Below, piece by piece: positions 46,254 through 55,353 of a stretch of 64,000 nt of DNA; positions within the stretch are counted from its first letter, which is position 1; every line of letters begins with the position of its first letter. The stretch covers positions 1,815,166 through 1,879,165 of the forward strand of contig NZ_OAML01000003.1 of assembly GCF_900199435.1 (NCBI RefSeq), written 5' to 3'. The notes under the pieces were generated by a model. It worked only from the letters and a program-made list of their open reading frames with translations. It had not been told where the DNA came from and did no database searches. Position numbers and translations under genes: made by a program. This stretch comes from Pygmaiobacter massiliensis. GTDB taxonomy: Bacteria; Bacillota; Clostridia; Oscillospirales; Ruminococcaceae.

Positions 46254-46281
46254 CAAATTCAATAGAAAAGATGTGATATAT

Positions 46282-47661
46282 TTGAAATCACTGTCGCTCA
46301 AAACTTTGCTCGCTGGGGTGGCGAAGGTATCCGGAAACGAAATGGTGCAGGCGGTTGTGACCGATTCTCGCGCTGCTGGCCCCGGAACCATATTCGTTGC
46401 CATCAAGGGCGAAAGGGTAGACGGGCATGATTATGCCGCGACTGCTCTGGCACAGGGGGCGTTATGCATCGTCGCCGAGCATCCCATTGAAGGCGTACCG
46501 GCTGAGAAAACTGCTCTGGTGGAAAACAGCCTGAACGCGATGATCAAAATCGGCGGTAACTACCGTGCGCAGTACCACCCGATGGTGCTGGGTGTGACCG
46601 GCAGCGTGGGGAAAACCACCACCAAAGAGTTTTGCGCCGTGGTATTCTCGGCTTTTGGCGAAACACTGAAAACCGAGGGCAACCAGAATAACGAGCTGGG
46701 TGTGCCCAACACACTGTTTCGGCTGGATGAAACCACCGAATACGCAGTGGTGGAAATGGGCATGGACCATATGGGGGATTTGCATAAGCTGTCGCTGGCG
46801 GCTAAGCCGGATGCGGCTATCATCACCCGCATTGGGGTGTCCCATATTGAACATCTGGGCAGCCGAGAGAATATTTTAAAAGCCAAAATGGAGATTTGCG
46901 ACGGCATGGCGCCCGGCGGTGTGCTGGTTGTAAACGGGGACGACGACCTGCTCTCAAAAGCAATGGTGTCCAGAGATTTGCGCAAGGTTACCTTTGGCAT
47001 TGATGATCGGTTTGCACAGGTGACGGCGCAAAATATCGAAAGCAGCACCAAGGGCGAAAAATTTCTGTTGTGTGACAAGCAAAACGGTGAGTTTTCGGTG
47101 TTCATTCCGGCGGTCGGACGTCATAATATTTATAATGCGCTGGCGGCTTATACGCTGGCCACCCGGCAGGGGCTGGACCCGGCACGTGCCGCAGCTGCGC
47201 TGGAAAACTATCAGACGACCGGGCTGCGCCAGCACCTAGTAGAAAAAAACGGAATGCTGGTTATCGAGGACTGCTACAATGCAAACCCGGATTCGATGCG
47301 AGCGGGGCTGGAAGCTTTGGCTGCACTGGCGGCAAAACGTGGCGGCAAACGGGTAGCGGTGCTGGGCGATATGCTTGAGCTTGGCGATATTTCGGAAGCG
47401 GCCCATTTGGAGGCTGGTGCCATTGCCGCAGAAAACGGCGTAACACTGCTGGTTACTTATGGCCCTTGGGGTGAGCGCATCGCCGAAGGCGCAAAGGCGG
47501 CAGGCGTACCAAATGTATACCACTGCACCGACAAACAAGACGCAGCCCAGCTGCTTGCACAGCAATGCACAGCCGGTGATACCCTGCTGTTTAAAGCCAG
47601 CCGGGGCATGAAATTTGAAGAGATCTTTGAGGCGTTTTACAATTTGCTGAAAGACGAATAA
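46282..47661 (+). CDS. murF: UDP-MurNAc-tripeptide:D-Ala-D-Ala ligase MurF
   Basis: Completes the UDP-MurNAc-pentapeptide. The 459-residue protein has GVTGSVGKTTTKE (P-loop, about 104-116), EGNQNNELGVPNTLF, EMGMDHMGDLHKL and DCYNANPDSM. The start is difficult: TTG 46282 lies behind AAAGATGTGAT, which resembles the extended anti-SD complement, and gives the expected MKSLSLKTLL N-terminus. GTG 46273 and an ATG upstream overlapping murE are weaker choices. Confidence 0.93.
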   Translation: MKSLSLKTLLAGVAKVSGNEMVQAVVTDSRAAGPGTIFVAIKGERVDGHDYAATALAQGALCIVAEHPIEGVPAEKTALVENSLNAMIKIGGNYRAQYHPMVLGVTGSVGKTTTKEFCAVVFSAFGETLKTEGNQNNELGVPNTLFRLDETTEYAVVEMGMDHMGDLHKLSLAAKPDAAIITRIGVSHIEHLGSRENILKAKMEICDGMAPGGVLVVNGDDDLLSKAMVSRDLRKVTFGIDDRFAQVTAQNIESSTKGEKFLLCDKQNGEFSVFIPAVGRHNIYNALAAYTLATRQGLDPARAAAALENYQTTGLRQHLVEKNGMLVIEDCYNANPDSMRAGLEALAALAAKRGGKRVAVLGDMLELGDISEAAHLEAGAIAAENGVTLLVTYGPWGERIAEGAKAAGVPNVYHCTDKQDAAQLLAQQCTAGDTLLFKASRGMKFEEIFEAFYNLLKDE

Positions 47662-47728
47662 ACCGTGCACTGAAAATGATGCACAGACCCGCCGGGTGGC
47701 CGGCGTGAGAAAAAGGGGAATTTATAAA

Positions 47729-48742
47729 ATGGCAAGATTATCACTCATCATTGCCGCATTGCTTTCGATGGCAATTACGGCGGTATCGGGATTTTTTATC
47801 CTGCCGTGGCTGAAAAGGCTGCACTGCGGACAGACTATTAAAGAGATCGGTCCCACCTGGCACAATAAAAAGCAAGGCACCCCGATGATGGGCGGATTTA
47901 TGTTTATTCTGGGCAGCTTGATGGGCACTGTAATTGCCTACACAACGCTGCGTATTGCAATGCCGGATCTTGCCCAGAGCACCGAGGTACATCAGCTGGT
48001 GTTGCTTGCGGTAACGGTATTGACCACCATTGCATTTTCGCTGGTCGGCTTTATCGATGATTATCTGAAAGCCGTGCGCAAACAAAACCTTGGTTTGATG
48101 GCTCGCTATAAGGTAGTCATGCAAGTAGCAATCACCACACTTTACCTTATTTCGCTGCATCTGCTGGGGGTGCTTTCCACCAGCGTTTCGCTGCCTATCT
48201 TCGGGGTAGTAGACTTTGGTCTTGCATTTTACCCGATTGCATATCTCTTCATCATCTTTATGGTGAATGCAGTTAATCTTACAGACGGCATCGACGGACT
48301 CGCCTCTTCGGTTACTTTTGTGGCAATGCTTGGCTTTATGACAGCGGCAACACTGCTTGGCTACTATGCACTTGGGCTTTTCGGTGCTGCGGTAGCAGGT
48401 GGCTGCGCAGGCTTTTTGTGTTGGAACTTCTACCCCGCCAAATGTTTTATGGGTGACACCGGCAGCATGTATCTCGGCGGCGCGGTAGTAACTTTGGCCT
48501 TCGGCATTGGCCGGCCAGAACTACTTTTGCTGTTTGGCATCATCTACATCGCAGAGGCCGGCAGCGTTGTGATTCAGGTGCTTTACTTTAAACTGACCCA
48601 TGGCAAACGTATCTTTAAAATGACCCCCATCCATCACCATTTTGAACGGTGCGATTGGAGCGAAATCAAAATCGTCGGGGCGTTCAGTATGGTAACACTG
48701 GTTGGCGTGGTTTTGGGCTTTATCTACCTCTACCTCGGCTAA
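47729..48742 (+). CDS. mraY: Phospho-MurNAc-pentapeptide transferase MraY
   Basis: Forms lipid I on the inner face of the membrane, 337 residues with about ten helices. Catalytic motifs: GFIDDYLKAVRKQN (Asp-Asp), NLTDGIDGLASS, GDTGSMYLGGA and HHHFERCDWSE near the end. AAGGGGAA precedes ATG 47729; an earlier in-frame ATG lacks homology. murD would normally follow but is not here. Confidence 0.96.
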   Translation: MARLSLIIAALLSMAITAVSGFFILPWLKRLHCGQTIKEIGPTWHNKKQGTPMMGGFMFILGSLMGTVIAYTTLRIAMPDLAQSTEVHQLVLLAVTVLTTIAFSLVGFIDDYLKAVRKQNLGLMARYKVVMQVAITTLYLISLHLLGVLSTSVSLPIFGVVDFGLAFYPIAYLFIIFMVNAVNLTDGIDGLASSVTFVAMLGFMTAATLLGYYALGLFGAAVAGGCAGFLCWNFYPAKCFMGDTGSMYLGGAVVTLAFGIGRPELLLLFGIIYIAEAGSVVIQVLYFKLTHGKRIFKMTPIHHHFERCDWSEIKIVGAFSMVTLVGVVLGFIYLYLG

Positions 48743-48809
48743 AGTGAATCAATGCGCTGTATGGCGCAGAGGCTCATTTGAGCCTGCGAGTAAAGAAAGG
48801 AGATGAAGC

Positions 48810-49949
48810 ATGAAAAAAGTTAAGCTTGTCAAACCGGAAAAAAGCATCGGCAGCATTGATTTGCCGTTTATGGTTTTGGTTTTGACACTGGTGATATTCG
48901 GATTAATCATGCTGTTCTCCGCTTCCTACGCAACAGCGTACTATCGTTTTAATGACAGTTATAAATTCATCAAACAGCAAGCATTTTTTGCGGTGATTGG
49001 CGTAATTGCCATGTTTGTAGCTTCGCGGGTAGATTACCACATTTTCCACAAGCTGGCACTGCCGCTGTTAGCCCTTACCATGGTGCTGCTGGTTATCGTA
49101 CTGTTTATGCCAGAACTCAACGGTGCGAAACGATGGATTTTTATCCCCGGCCTGGGCAACTTTCAGCCCAGTGAGGTTGCTAAATTTGCCGTTATCGTGC
49201 TGTTTGCAAACATCATAGCGGTGAATGCAGATAAGATGAAAACCTTTTCTTACGGCGTTCTGCCATTTGGCATTGTGCTTGGTGCGGTAGCTGTATTAAT
49301 GCTGTTGGAGCCGCATCTTTCCGGTACGATACTCATCTGCTCCATTGGTGCAGTTATGATGTTTATCGGTGGCACAAGCCTCAAGTGGTTTGGCATCGGC
49401 GGTGCCATTGGCGCGGGCGGTATTACTGCCGCGGTGCTTGCATTCCCGGACCTGGTGCCATACGCAATGACCCGTATCGAGATGTGGCAGAACCCGTTTA
49501 TGGATATTCAGGGCAAAGGCCACCAGACGGTGCAGAGCCTTTATGCGATTGGCAGCGGTGGATTGTTTGGCCTCGGGCTGGGCAATTCTCGTCAAAAACA
49601 CATGTATGTACCGGAGCCGCAGAATGACTTTATTTTCAGCATTATCTGCGAAGAACTGGGTTTTGTGGGGGCAATGCTGGTGGTGCTGCTGTTTGTAGCA
49701 CTGCTGATTCGCGGTGCAACCATTGCCATCTACGCAAAAGATAAATTTGGCGCGATGCTGGTGGTTGGCATCACGGCACAGGTTACCATTCAGGCAATGC
49801 TGAACATTGCCGTTGTGACGAACACCATCCCAAACACCGGCATCAGCCTGCCATTTTTCAGTTACGGCGGTACCTCGTTGCTTATGCTGCTGGGCGAAAT
49901 GGGGATTGTATTGTCGGTCAGTCGACAATGTAGGTATCCAAAGGAATAA
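48810..49949 (+). CDS. ftsW: Septal SEDS glycosyltransferase FtsW (SpoVE-like)
   Basis: Polymerises lipid II with its PBP partner, 379 residues with about ten helices. LFSASYATAYYRF, FQPSEVAKFAVIV, YAIGSGGLFGLGLGNSRQKH and PFFSYGGTSLL are SEDS hallmarks. AAAGGAGATG precedes ATG 48810. The 67-bp gap after mraY holds a small AGGCTCA/TGAGCCT hairpin but no murD remnant. Confidence 0.94.
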   Translation: MKKVKLVKPEKSIGSIDLPFMVLVLTLVIFGLIMLFSASYATAYYRFNDSYKFIKQQAFFAVIGVIAMFVASRVDYHIFHKLALPLLALTMVLLVIVLFMPELNGAKRWIFIPGLGNFQPSEVAKFAVIVLFANIIAVNADKMKTFSYGVLPFGIVLGAVAVLMLLEPHLSGTILICSIGAVMMFIGGTSLKWFGIGGAIGAGGITAAVLAFPDLVPYAMTRIEMWQNPFMDIQGKGHQTVQSLYAIGSGGLFGLGLGNSRQKHMYVPEPQNDFIFSIICEELGFVGAMLVVLLFVALLIRGATIAIYAKDKFGAMLVVGITAQVTIQAMLNIAVVTNTIPNTGISLPFFSYGGTSLLMLLGEMGIVLSVSRQCRYPKE

Positions 49950-50007
49950 AAAATACAGCCTTGCAAAAGGCCAGAGCAAACCACTGAGGGAAAGGAAGCG
50001 TGAGTTT

Positions 50008-51186
50008 ATGCGTGTTTTGATTGCAGCCGGCGGAACCGCCGGACATATCAATCCGGCGCTTGCCATCGCAAACTATATTAAAGAGCGTCAAAGCGATGCT
50101 GTCATCGCCTTTGCGGGCCGCCGCGAAGGTATGGAGTATGGCCTTGTAACCAAACAGGGCTACCCGTTTTATCACATCGAGGTGCAGGGCATTCAGCGCA
50201 GCATTTCACCCCACAACATTGTGCGCAATGTAAAGGCGCTTTGGCACCTTTCTTCGTCTGGTGTGAAAAGCAGAAAGATTCTCAAGGATTTTCAGCCGGA
50301 CCTTGTCATCGGTACCGGTGGTTATGTCAGCGGGCCGGTGCTGCTGGCAGCTTCTAAAGCGGGCATTCGCACTGCAGTGCATGAACAAAACGCTTTTCCA
50401 GGTGTGACCAACAAAATTCTGGCAAAACATGTAGATCTCGTATTTGCAGCAATGCCGGATGCAGTGTCTAAGCTGGGCGCGCAACATAAAACGATTGTCA
50501 CCGGCAACCCGGTGCGCAGCGAGATTATCCACCAGACCCGGGAGGAAGCACGTAAGACACTCGGCATCCCGGAGGACAAGATTGTTCTACTTTCTTTTGG
50601 CGGTAGCCTTGGTGCAAGACGAATCAACGAAGTGGTTGCCGACCTTGCTGCATGGCATGTAAAGGAACGTAACTTTACGCATCTGCATGCCACCGGTAGC
50701 TACGGCAAAGAGCTGTTTGCCACTTTAAGCCGTGAGCGCGGACTAAGCGGTAACCCGCATCTGCGGGTGAGCGAGTACATCAACGATATGGCCCGCTATC
50801 TTGCGGCAGCAGACCTTGTTATTAGCCGCAGCGGCGCGATTACCATCAGCGAACTTGCGGCTGCCGGGCGTGCTTCGATTCTGATTCCTTCCCCTAACGT
50901 GGCAGAAAACCACCAATACTATAACGCGCTTGAGCTGGCGAATGCTGGCGCAGCAGTGCTGATCGAAGAAAAAGATCTGACTAGCGAACTGCTGATCGAA
51001 AAGGTCGATGAACTGACCTCGGACCGCGCCACGCTGCGCAACATGGGCATTCGGGCCAAAGCCTGTGCTCATTTGAACAGCCTTGATAAAATCTACGTTT
51101 ACCTGATGCGCCTGATGCGTGGAGAGCTTGATCTCAGCGAACCGGTACCTGACAAGAACGAGCCAAATTCGCAAAAAACAGATTAA
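50008..51186 (+). CDS. murG: Lipid II synthase MurG
   Basis: GT28 glycosyltransferase adding GlcNAc to lipid I on the cytoplasmic face, 392 residues. GGTAGHINPALAIA near the N-terminus, VIGTGGYVSGPVLLAA, HEQNAFPG, SFGGSLGARRINE and RSGAITISELAAAGRASILIP (last part ELAAAGRASILIPSP) are the donor and lipid-binding motifs. ATG 50008 follows AAAGGAAG. Confidence 0.96.
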   Translation: MRVLIAAGGTAGHINPALAIANYIKERQSDAVIAFAGRREGMEYGLVTKQGYPFYHIEVQGIQRSISPHNIVRNVKALWHLSSSGVKSRKILKDFQPDLVIGTGGYVSGPVLLAASKAGIRTAVHEQNAFPGVTNKILAKHVDLVFAAMPDAVSKLGAQHKTIVTGNPVRSEIIHQTREEARKTLGIPEDKIVLLSFGGSLGARRINEVVADLAAWHVKERNFTHLHATGSYGKELFATLSRERGLSGNPHLRVSEYINDMARYLAAADLVISRSGAITISELAAAGRASILIPSPNVAENHQYYNALELANAGAAVLIEEKDLTSELLIEKVDELTSDRATLRNMGIRAKACAHLNSLDKIYVYLMRLMRGELDLSEPVPDKNEPNSQKTD

Positions 51187-51316
51187 GCAAGCCCAAATAA
51201 GCTCCCGGATTCACCACTTTTGCCTTTTTTGCATACGATGAGCCAGATTCCCAAGACCAGACCGAAAGCCTCTGATGGCAGCCTGGTGGGGAGAGTATGC
51301 AGGAGGAGGCAGGGAA

Positions 51317-52573
51317 ATGGCGGAATTGATTGTAACAGGTGGCAGAAGGCTAGAGGGAAGTGTGCGAATCCCTAGATCCAAAAACAGTGTATTGCCGATT
51401 CTTGCGGCGGCACTGCTTTGCGAAGGGGAAAGCCGTATTTGTGATGTACCATGTTTAAGCGATGTGGATACCAGTCTTGCGCTGCTAAATGCAGTGGGGG
51501 CCTGTGCCTGCAGAGAGGGCACCGATGTGCTGGTATGTGCAAGCAATCAGATGAAGCCCTCGGTACCGGATTCACTTTCCGGTGCGATGCGTTCTTCCGT
51601 TTATTACATTGTTCCGTTGCTTTACCGTTGTGGCGAAGCCCATATTTCGTTTCCAGGTGGCTGCCGTATCGGCGCAAGGCCCATCAATCTCCATATTGAA
51701 GGATTGCGTGCGATGGGCGCAGAAATCGAGACCCATCCGAACACTATTATCTGCCGCGCGCCCAAAGGGTTGCATGGTGCAAATTTTTGTTTATCTTTCC
51801 CCAGCGTTGGGGCTACCGAAACACTGATGATGGCAGCCGCATTCGCCAAAGGCCGCACCGTGCTGTGTGGCTGTGCAAAAGAGCCAGAGATTACTGATCT
51901 TGCCCGCTTTTTGCGCCGTTGCGGTGCCCGCATCCAGGGTGCCGGCGGCACCTGCATGACAATAGACGGTGTAGAGCGGCTGAAAGCCGTAGCGCACACG
52001 CCGATTCCCGACCGGATTACCGCGGCAACTGTATTGTTTGGCGTGGCAGCGTGCGGCGGCGATGTTACCTTGACAGGGGTGCGATACAGCCATTTGAACG
52101 CTGTACTGCATACGCTTTCTGCGATGGGCGCAGAGCTTTGCCGACCGGAGCCGGGCGTATTGCGCATCCAGATGGAAAAACGACCGGATGCTGCATTTGT
52201 TACAACGGGGGTTTATCCCGAGTTCCCTACCGATGCGGGCCCGCTTTTTGCGGCGGCAGCATTGCAGGCAACGGGGGAAAGCATGATTCGTGAAACCATT
52301 TTTGAAAACCGTTTTGCTTGTGCAGCGGAGTTTTGCAGACTGGGTGCTGAGGCACACGTGCAAAACAGCCGGCTGTACATCAATGGGATTTCAGGCTTAA
52401 AAGGTGGTCTGCTTGCCTCACAGGACCTTCGCGGAGGTGCCGCACTGGTGATAGCTGCACTGGCGGCACAAGGCAAAAGTCGCATTACTGGAACCGAGTA
52501 TATTGCTCGCGGCTATGAGGATATTGCCCAGTTGTTTGGGCGCATTGGCGCAGAGCTTTACTGGGAGAAATAA
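51317..52573 (+). CDS. murA: UDP-GlcNAc enolpyruvyl transferase MurA
   Basis: First committed step of peptidoglycan synthesis, the fosfomycin target; 418 residues. Lys-Asn pair in RIPRSKNSVLPILAA, the catalytic Cys in FPGGCRIGARPINLHIEG and Asp in EFPTDAGPLFAAAAL are present. The usual Met-Gln after PTD is Ala-Gly here, so this is a divergent copy and a second murA may exist. GAGGAGGCAGG precedes ATG 51317. Confidence 0.93.
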   Translation: MAELIVTGGRRLEGSVRIPRSKNSVLPILAAALLCEGESRICDVPCLSDVDTSLALLNAVGACACREGTDVLVCASNQMKPSVPDSLSGAMRSSVYYIVPLLYRCGEAHISFPGGCRIGARPINLHIEGLRAMGAEIETHPNTIICRAPKGLHGANFCLSFPSVGATETLMMAAAFAKGRTVLCGCAKEPEITDLARFLRRCGARIQGAGGTCMTIDGVERLKAVAHTPIPDRITAATVLFGVAACGGDVTLTGVRYSHLNAVLHTLSAMGAELCRPEPGVLRIQMEKRPDAAFVTTGVYPEFPTDAGPLFAAAALQATGESMIRETIFENRFACAAEFCRLGAEAHVQNSRLYINGISGLKGGLLASQDLRGGAALVIAALAAQGKSRITGTEYIARGYEDIAQLFGRIGAELYWEK

Positions 52574-52633
52574 CAAGGATAACAGCTGCTTATTGCCATG
52601 CAAAAGCAGCCAAAAAGAGAGGAGGGGAAGCGG

Positions 52634-53710
52634 TTGGCCCCTAAAAAGAAAAAAGAAGGCAGCGAGCGCCTGCCGCTAACCCCGGAACAAAAAGCCGAGA
52701 TGATGCGGCGGCGCGAAGCAAGGCTTGCAGTACAGCGTGGCGAACGACCACCCCAGCCGCTGACTGCAGAGCAGAAAAAGCGGCTGAAACAACAAAAAAA
52801 GGCAGAGCTGAAAGCCAAACAAAAAGCCCAGGCCCAAGCACAGAAAAAGGCGCAGAAAGCCGCAAAAAAACAAGCGGCCAAACAAAGGGCGCAACAACCG
52901 GTGCAGGTGCAAGATACCGGGCAAAAACCAAGGCAAGGCAAAGAGCCGCCGGGGCGCATCAGCCACAGTGCGGCACGCCGGGCCCGACGCAAAAAAAGGA
53001 TTATCGCAAGCGTGCTGATTTTGCTTTTTATTGGGGTCGGACTGGCGCTTTCGTTCACCGTTTTATTCCCGATTGACTCTTACCGGGTAAATGGCGAAAG
53101 TACTTATACCGAGCAACAGTTAATTGATGCTTCCGGTCTTGCCATAGGCGATAATATTTTTCGCTTTCGGTTGAGCGAAAAGGCAGAAGAAATGCAGCAA
53201 AAACTGCCTTATCTGGAAACTATAAAAGTACGGCGTAGGCTGCCCGGAACAGTGGTTTTTCTCGTGGAACCGGCAGAGGAAGCGCTGTACCTGCCCACCA
53301 GCGAATCACAGGGGGTTTTGCTCAGCAGTTCGCTGCGGATACTTGACCTTACTGCGGCCCCGAAAGAAGGGCTGATTCAGGTGAGCGGATATACTGCAAG
53401 CGAGCCAACGGCGGGCAAGCAGGTAACCAGTGGTGATGCAGAAAAAGATGCGCTGCTCAAAACCCTGCTGGCAGAAATAAAAACATCTGGTTTGCCCATA
53501 ACAGCAGCGGACCTGACCGATGAGTATGAGCTTACCGTAACCTATGCGGGGCGCATTTTAATTCGGCTGGGGACAAGCAGCCAGCTGGACTACAAGCTGA
53601 GCGTAGTGGCCAAAGCACTGGAGCAGGGAACCGCAGACGGTACATTTACCGACAGCTCTGGCGGTACGATAGATGCCTCAAATGCAGGCACTGCCTATTA
53701 TCGACCATGA
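52634..53710 (+). CDS. ftsQ: Division protein FtsQ/DivIB with extended basic N-terminus
   Basis: Bitopic divisome protein. TTG 52634 follows AGGAGG by nine bases and gives 358 residues; ATG 52598 would add 12 but has no close ribosome site. Residues 1-118 are a Lys/Gln/Ala-rich cytoplasmic region, then one membrane helix (ASVLILLFIGVGLALSF), a POTRA domain (FPIDSYRVNGESTYTEQQL) and the beta domain (LPYLETIKVRRRLPGTVVF). The POTRA plus position before ftsZ support the call. The cytoplasmic extension is unusually long. Confidence 0.88.
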   Translation: MAPKKKKEGSERLPLTPEQKAEMMRRREARLAVQRGERPPQPLTAEQKKRLKQQKKAELKAKQKAQAQAQKKAQKAAKKQAAKQRAQQPVQVQDTGQKPRQGKEPPGRISHSAARRARRKKRIIASVLILLFIGVGLALSFTVLFPIDSYRVNGESTYTEQQLIDASGLAIGDNIFRFRLSEKAEEMQQKLPYLETIKVRRRLPGTVVFLVEPAEEALYLPTSESQGVLLSSSLRILDLTAAPKEGLIQVSGYTASEPTAGKQVTSGDAEKDALLKTLLAEIKTSGLPITAADLTDEYELTVTYAGRILIRLGTSSQLDYKLSVVAKALEQGTADGTFTDSSGGTIDASNAGTAYYRP

Positions 53711-53785
53711 GAGAGTGAAAATCTTCAAAATTTGTTGAAAGTGTGGAAATACAGCGCAGACTTTTGCGACATTTTGCGAAAAGTA

Positions 53786-53814
53786 TTGAATTGAAGTGCA
53801 AAATCTGGTACTCT
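53786..53814 (+). promoter_or_regulatory. Probable ftsZ promoter
   Basis: TTGAAT (53786-53791), a 17-bp spacer and TACTCT (53809-53814), 114 bp ahead of ftsZ. It allows ftsZ expression independent of the cluster promoter. Confidence 0.5.
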
Positions 53815-53928
53815 TATTACAGTATTATGCAATTATAGAAGTAATATAAAGAAACACTTTTGCCGCCGGTTTTGCAAGCAGGCAGGCAGAAGAATAATCA
53901 TACAAAGATTGCTTTGGGGGGACTATCA

Positions 53929-55092
53929 ATGGCATTTGTTCTGGATGTAGAAATGCAAAATATTACAACAATCAAGGTAATCGGCGTGGGCGGCGGTGGC
54001 GGCAATGCAGTAAATCGCATGGTCATATCCGGCTTAAAAGGCGTCGAATTTATTACAATGAATACCGACCAGCAGGCATTGTTCGCTTCTAAGGCGACTC
54101 ATAAAGTACAGCTGGGTGCAAAATTGACGAAGGGCCGCGGCGCAGGTGCTGACCCGGAGATTGGCCAGCGCAGTGCCGAGGAAACCCGAGACGAAGTAGC
54201 GGCTGCACTGAAGGGTGCACAGATGGTGTTTATTACTGCAGGTATGGGCGGCGGCACCGGCACCGGCGCAGCCCCTGTTGTTGCAGATATTGCCAAAGAG
54301 ATGGGCATTCTTACTGTCGGCATTGTCACGAAGCCCTTTGCGTTTGAAGGCAAGCGCAAAATGAACACCGCAGAGCAGGGTATCTCCGGCCTGCTTGAGC
54401 GTGTCGACAGCTTGATCGTCATCCCCAACGAGCGGCTTAAACTGATTAGCGAAGAGAAAATTACACTGCTGAACGCATTTGAAGCAGCAGATAATGTGCT
54501 GCGTCAGGGTGTTGAGAGTATCTCCGGCCTGATTAATCAGCCGGCTTTCATCAACTTGGACTTTGCCGACGTACGCACCATCATGAAAGATGCGGGCTAT
54601 GCACACATGGGCGTTGGATCGGCCACCGGCCACAACAAAGCAGAAGAAGCAGCACAGGCGGCTATTTCTTCGCCGCTTTTGGAGACAAGCATTGCCGGTG
54701 CACGCGGCGTTATCATCAACATCACTTCTTCTCCGGATATCGGACTCGAAGAGGTTGAAACCGCAGCGTCGCTGATCACTTCGTCGGCACATCCCGATGC
54801 AAACATCATCTGGGGTGCTGCGTTTGACGAGACGCTCTCGGATGAGATGCATATTACGGTGATTGCGACCGGCTTTGACAATGTGCCGGAATCTGGCGCA
54901 ACGGCTGGCGCGACACAGGCAACAGCCCCCGCAGGTGCCCCCGCTGCAAGCACTGGCTTCAGTGGTTCCACTGGCTTTGGCAAACTTGCATTTGGCGGCG
55001 AGAGCGAGGCTAAGACTTCTTCCAGCACAGGTTTTTCTGACGATACCGGCTATTATGATGATGTGCTGGCACTGCTGAATAACCGCGGCTGA
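53929..55092 (+). CDS. ftsZ: Cell division GTPase FtsZ
   Basis: Tubulin-like GTPase that forms the Z-ring, 387 residues. VIGVGGGGGNAVNRM, the tubulin signature GGGTGTGAAPVVA (108-120), NTDQQAL and NLDFADVRTIM (T7 loop) are intact. After about residue 315 comes an Ala/Thr/Ser/Gly-rich linker. The tail ends YYDDVLALLNNRG, only loosely like the conserved C-terminal peptide that binds FtsA, ZipA and SepF. GGGGGGAC precedes ATG 53929. ftsA is absent from the cluster. Confidence 0.97.
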   Translation: MAFVLDVEMQNITTIKVIGVGGGGGNAVNRMVISGLKGVEFITMNTDQQALFASKATHKVQLGAKLTKGRGAGADPEIGQRSAEETRDEVAAALKGAQMVFITAGMGGGTGTGAAPVVADIAKEMGILTVGIVTKPFAFEGKRKMNTAEQGISGLLERVDSLIVIPNERLKLISEEKITLLNAFEAADNVLRQGVESISGLINQPAFINLDFADVRTIMKDAGYAHMGVGSATGHNKAEEAAQAAISSPLLETSIAGARGVIINITSSPDIGLEEVETAASLITSSAHPDANIIWGAAFDETLSDEMHITVIATGFDNVPESGATAGATQATAPAGAPAASTGFSGSTGFGKLAFGGESEAKTSSSTGFSDDTGYYDDVLALLNNRG

Positions 55093-55135
55093 TTTTAGCT
55101 GGACATCAGGCTTAGAGAGAAAAAGAAAAATAGAT

Positions 55136-55195
55136 AAAAAGCAAGCAAGGTTTTCTTCTGCAGCGGTAGAATGAAAAGCCTTGCTTGCTTTTTTG
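55136..55195 (+). terminator. Intrinsic terminator after ftsZ
   Basis: AAGCAAGCAAGG with CCTTGCTTGCTT plus TTTTC/GAAAA extension, then a T-run. Confidence 0.9.
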
Positions 55196-55273
55196 GCTAA
55201 AACAAAACGATTATACAAGAAAAAAAAGGCATTTGCACGAAAAAGTGAAAAAACGGATGTCGACAAAAAAGCA

Positions 55274-55302
55274 TTTGTTTCGTCTTGCTTTTATGCTATA
55301 CT
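55274..55302 (+). promoter_or_regulatory. Promoter of the coiled-coil gene
   Basis: TTTGTT (55274-55279), a 17-bp spacer and TATACT (55297-55302); TTGTTT with 16 bp is the other reading. Confidence 0.65.
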
Positions 55303-55353
55303 AGAAAAAAAGGCAAAAGACGCCTAAACCCCACAAAAAAGGGAGGTATCCAC

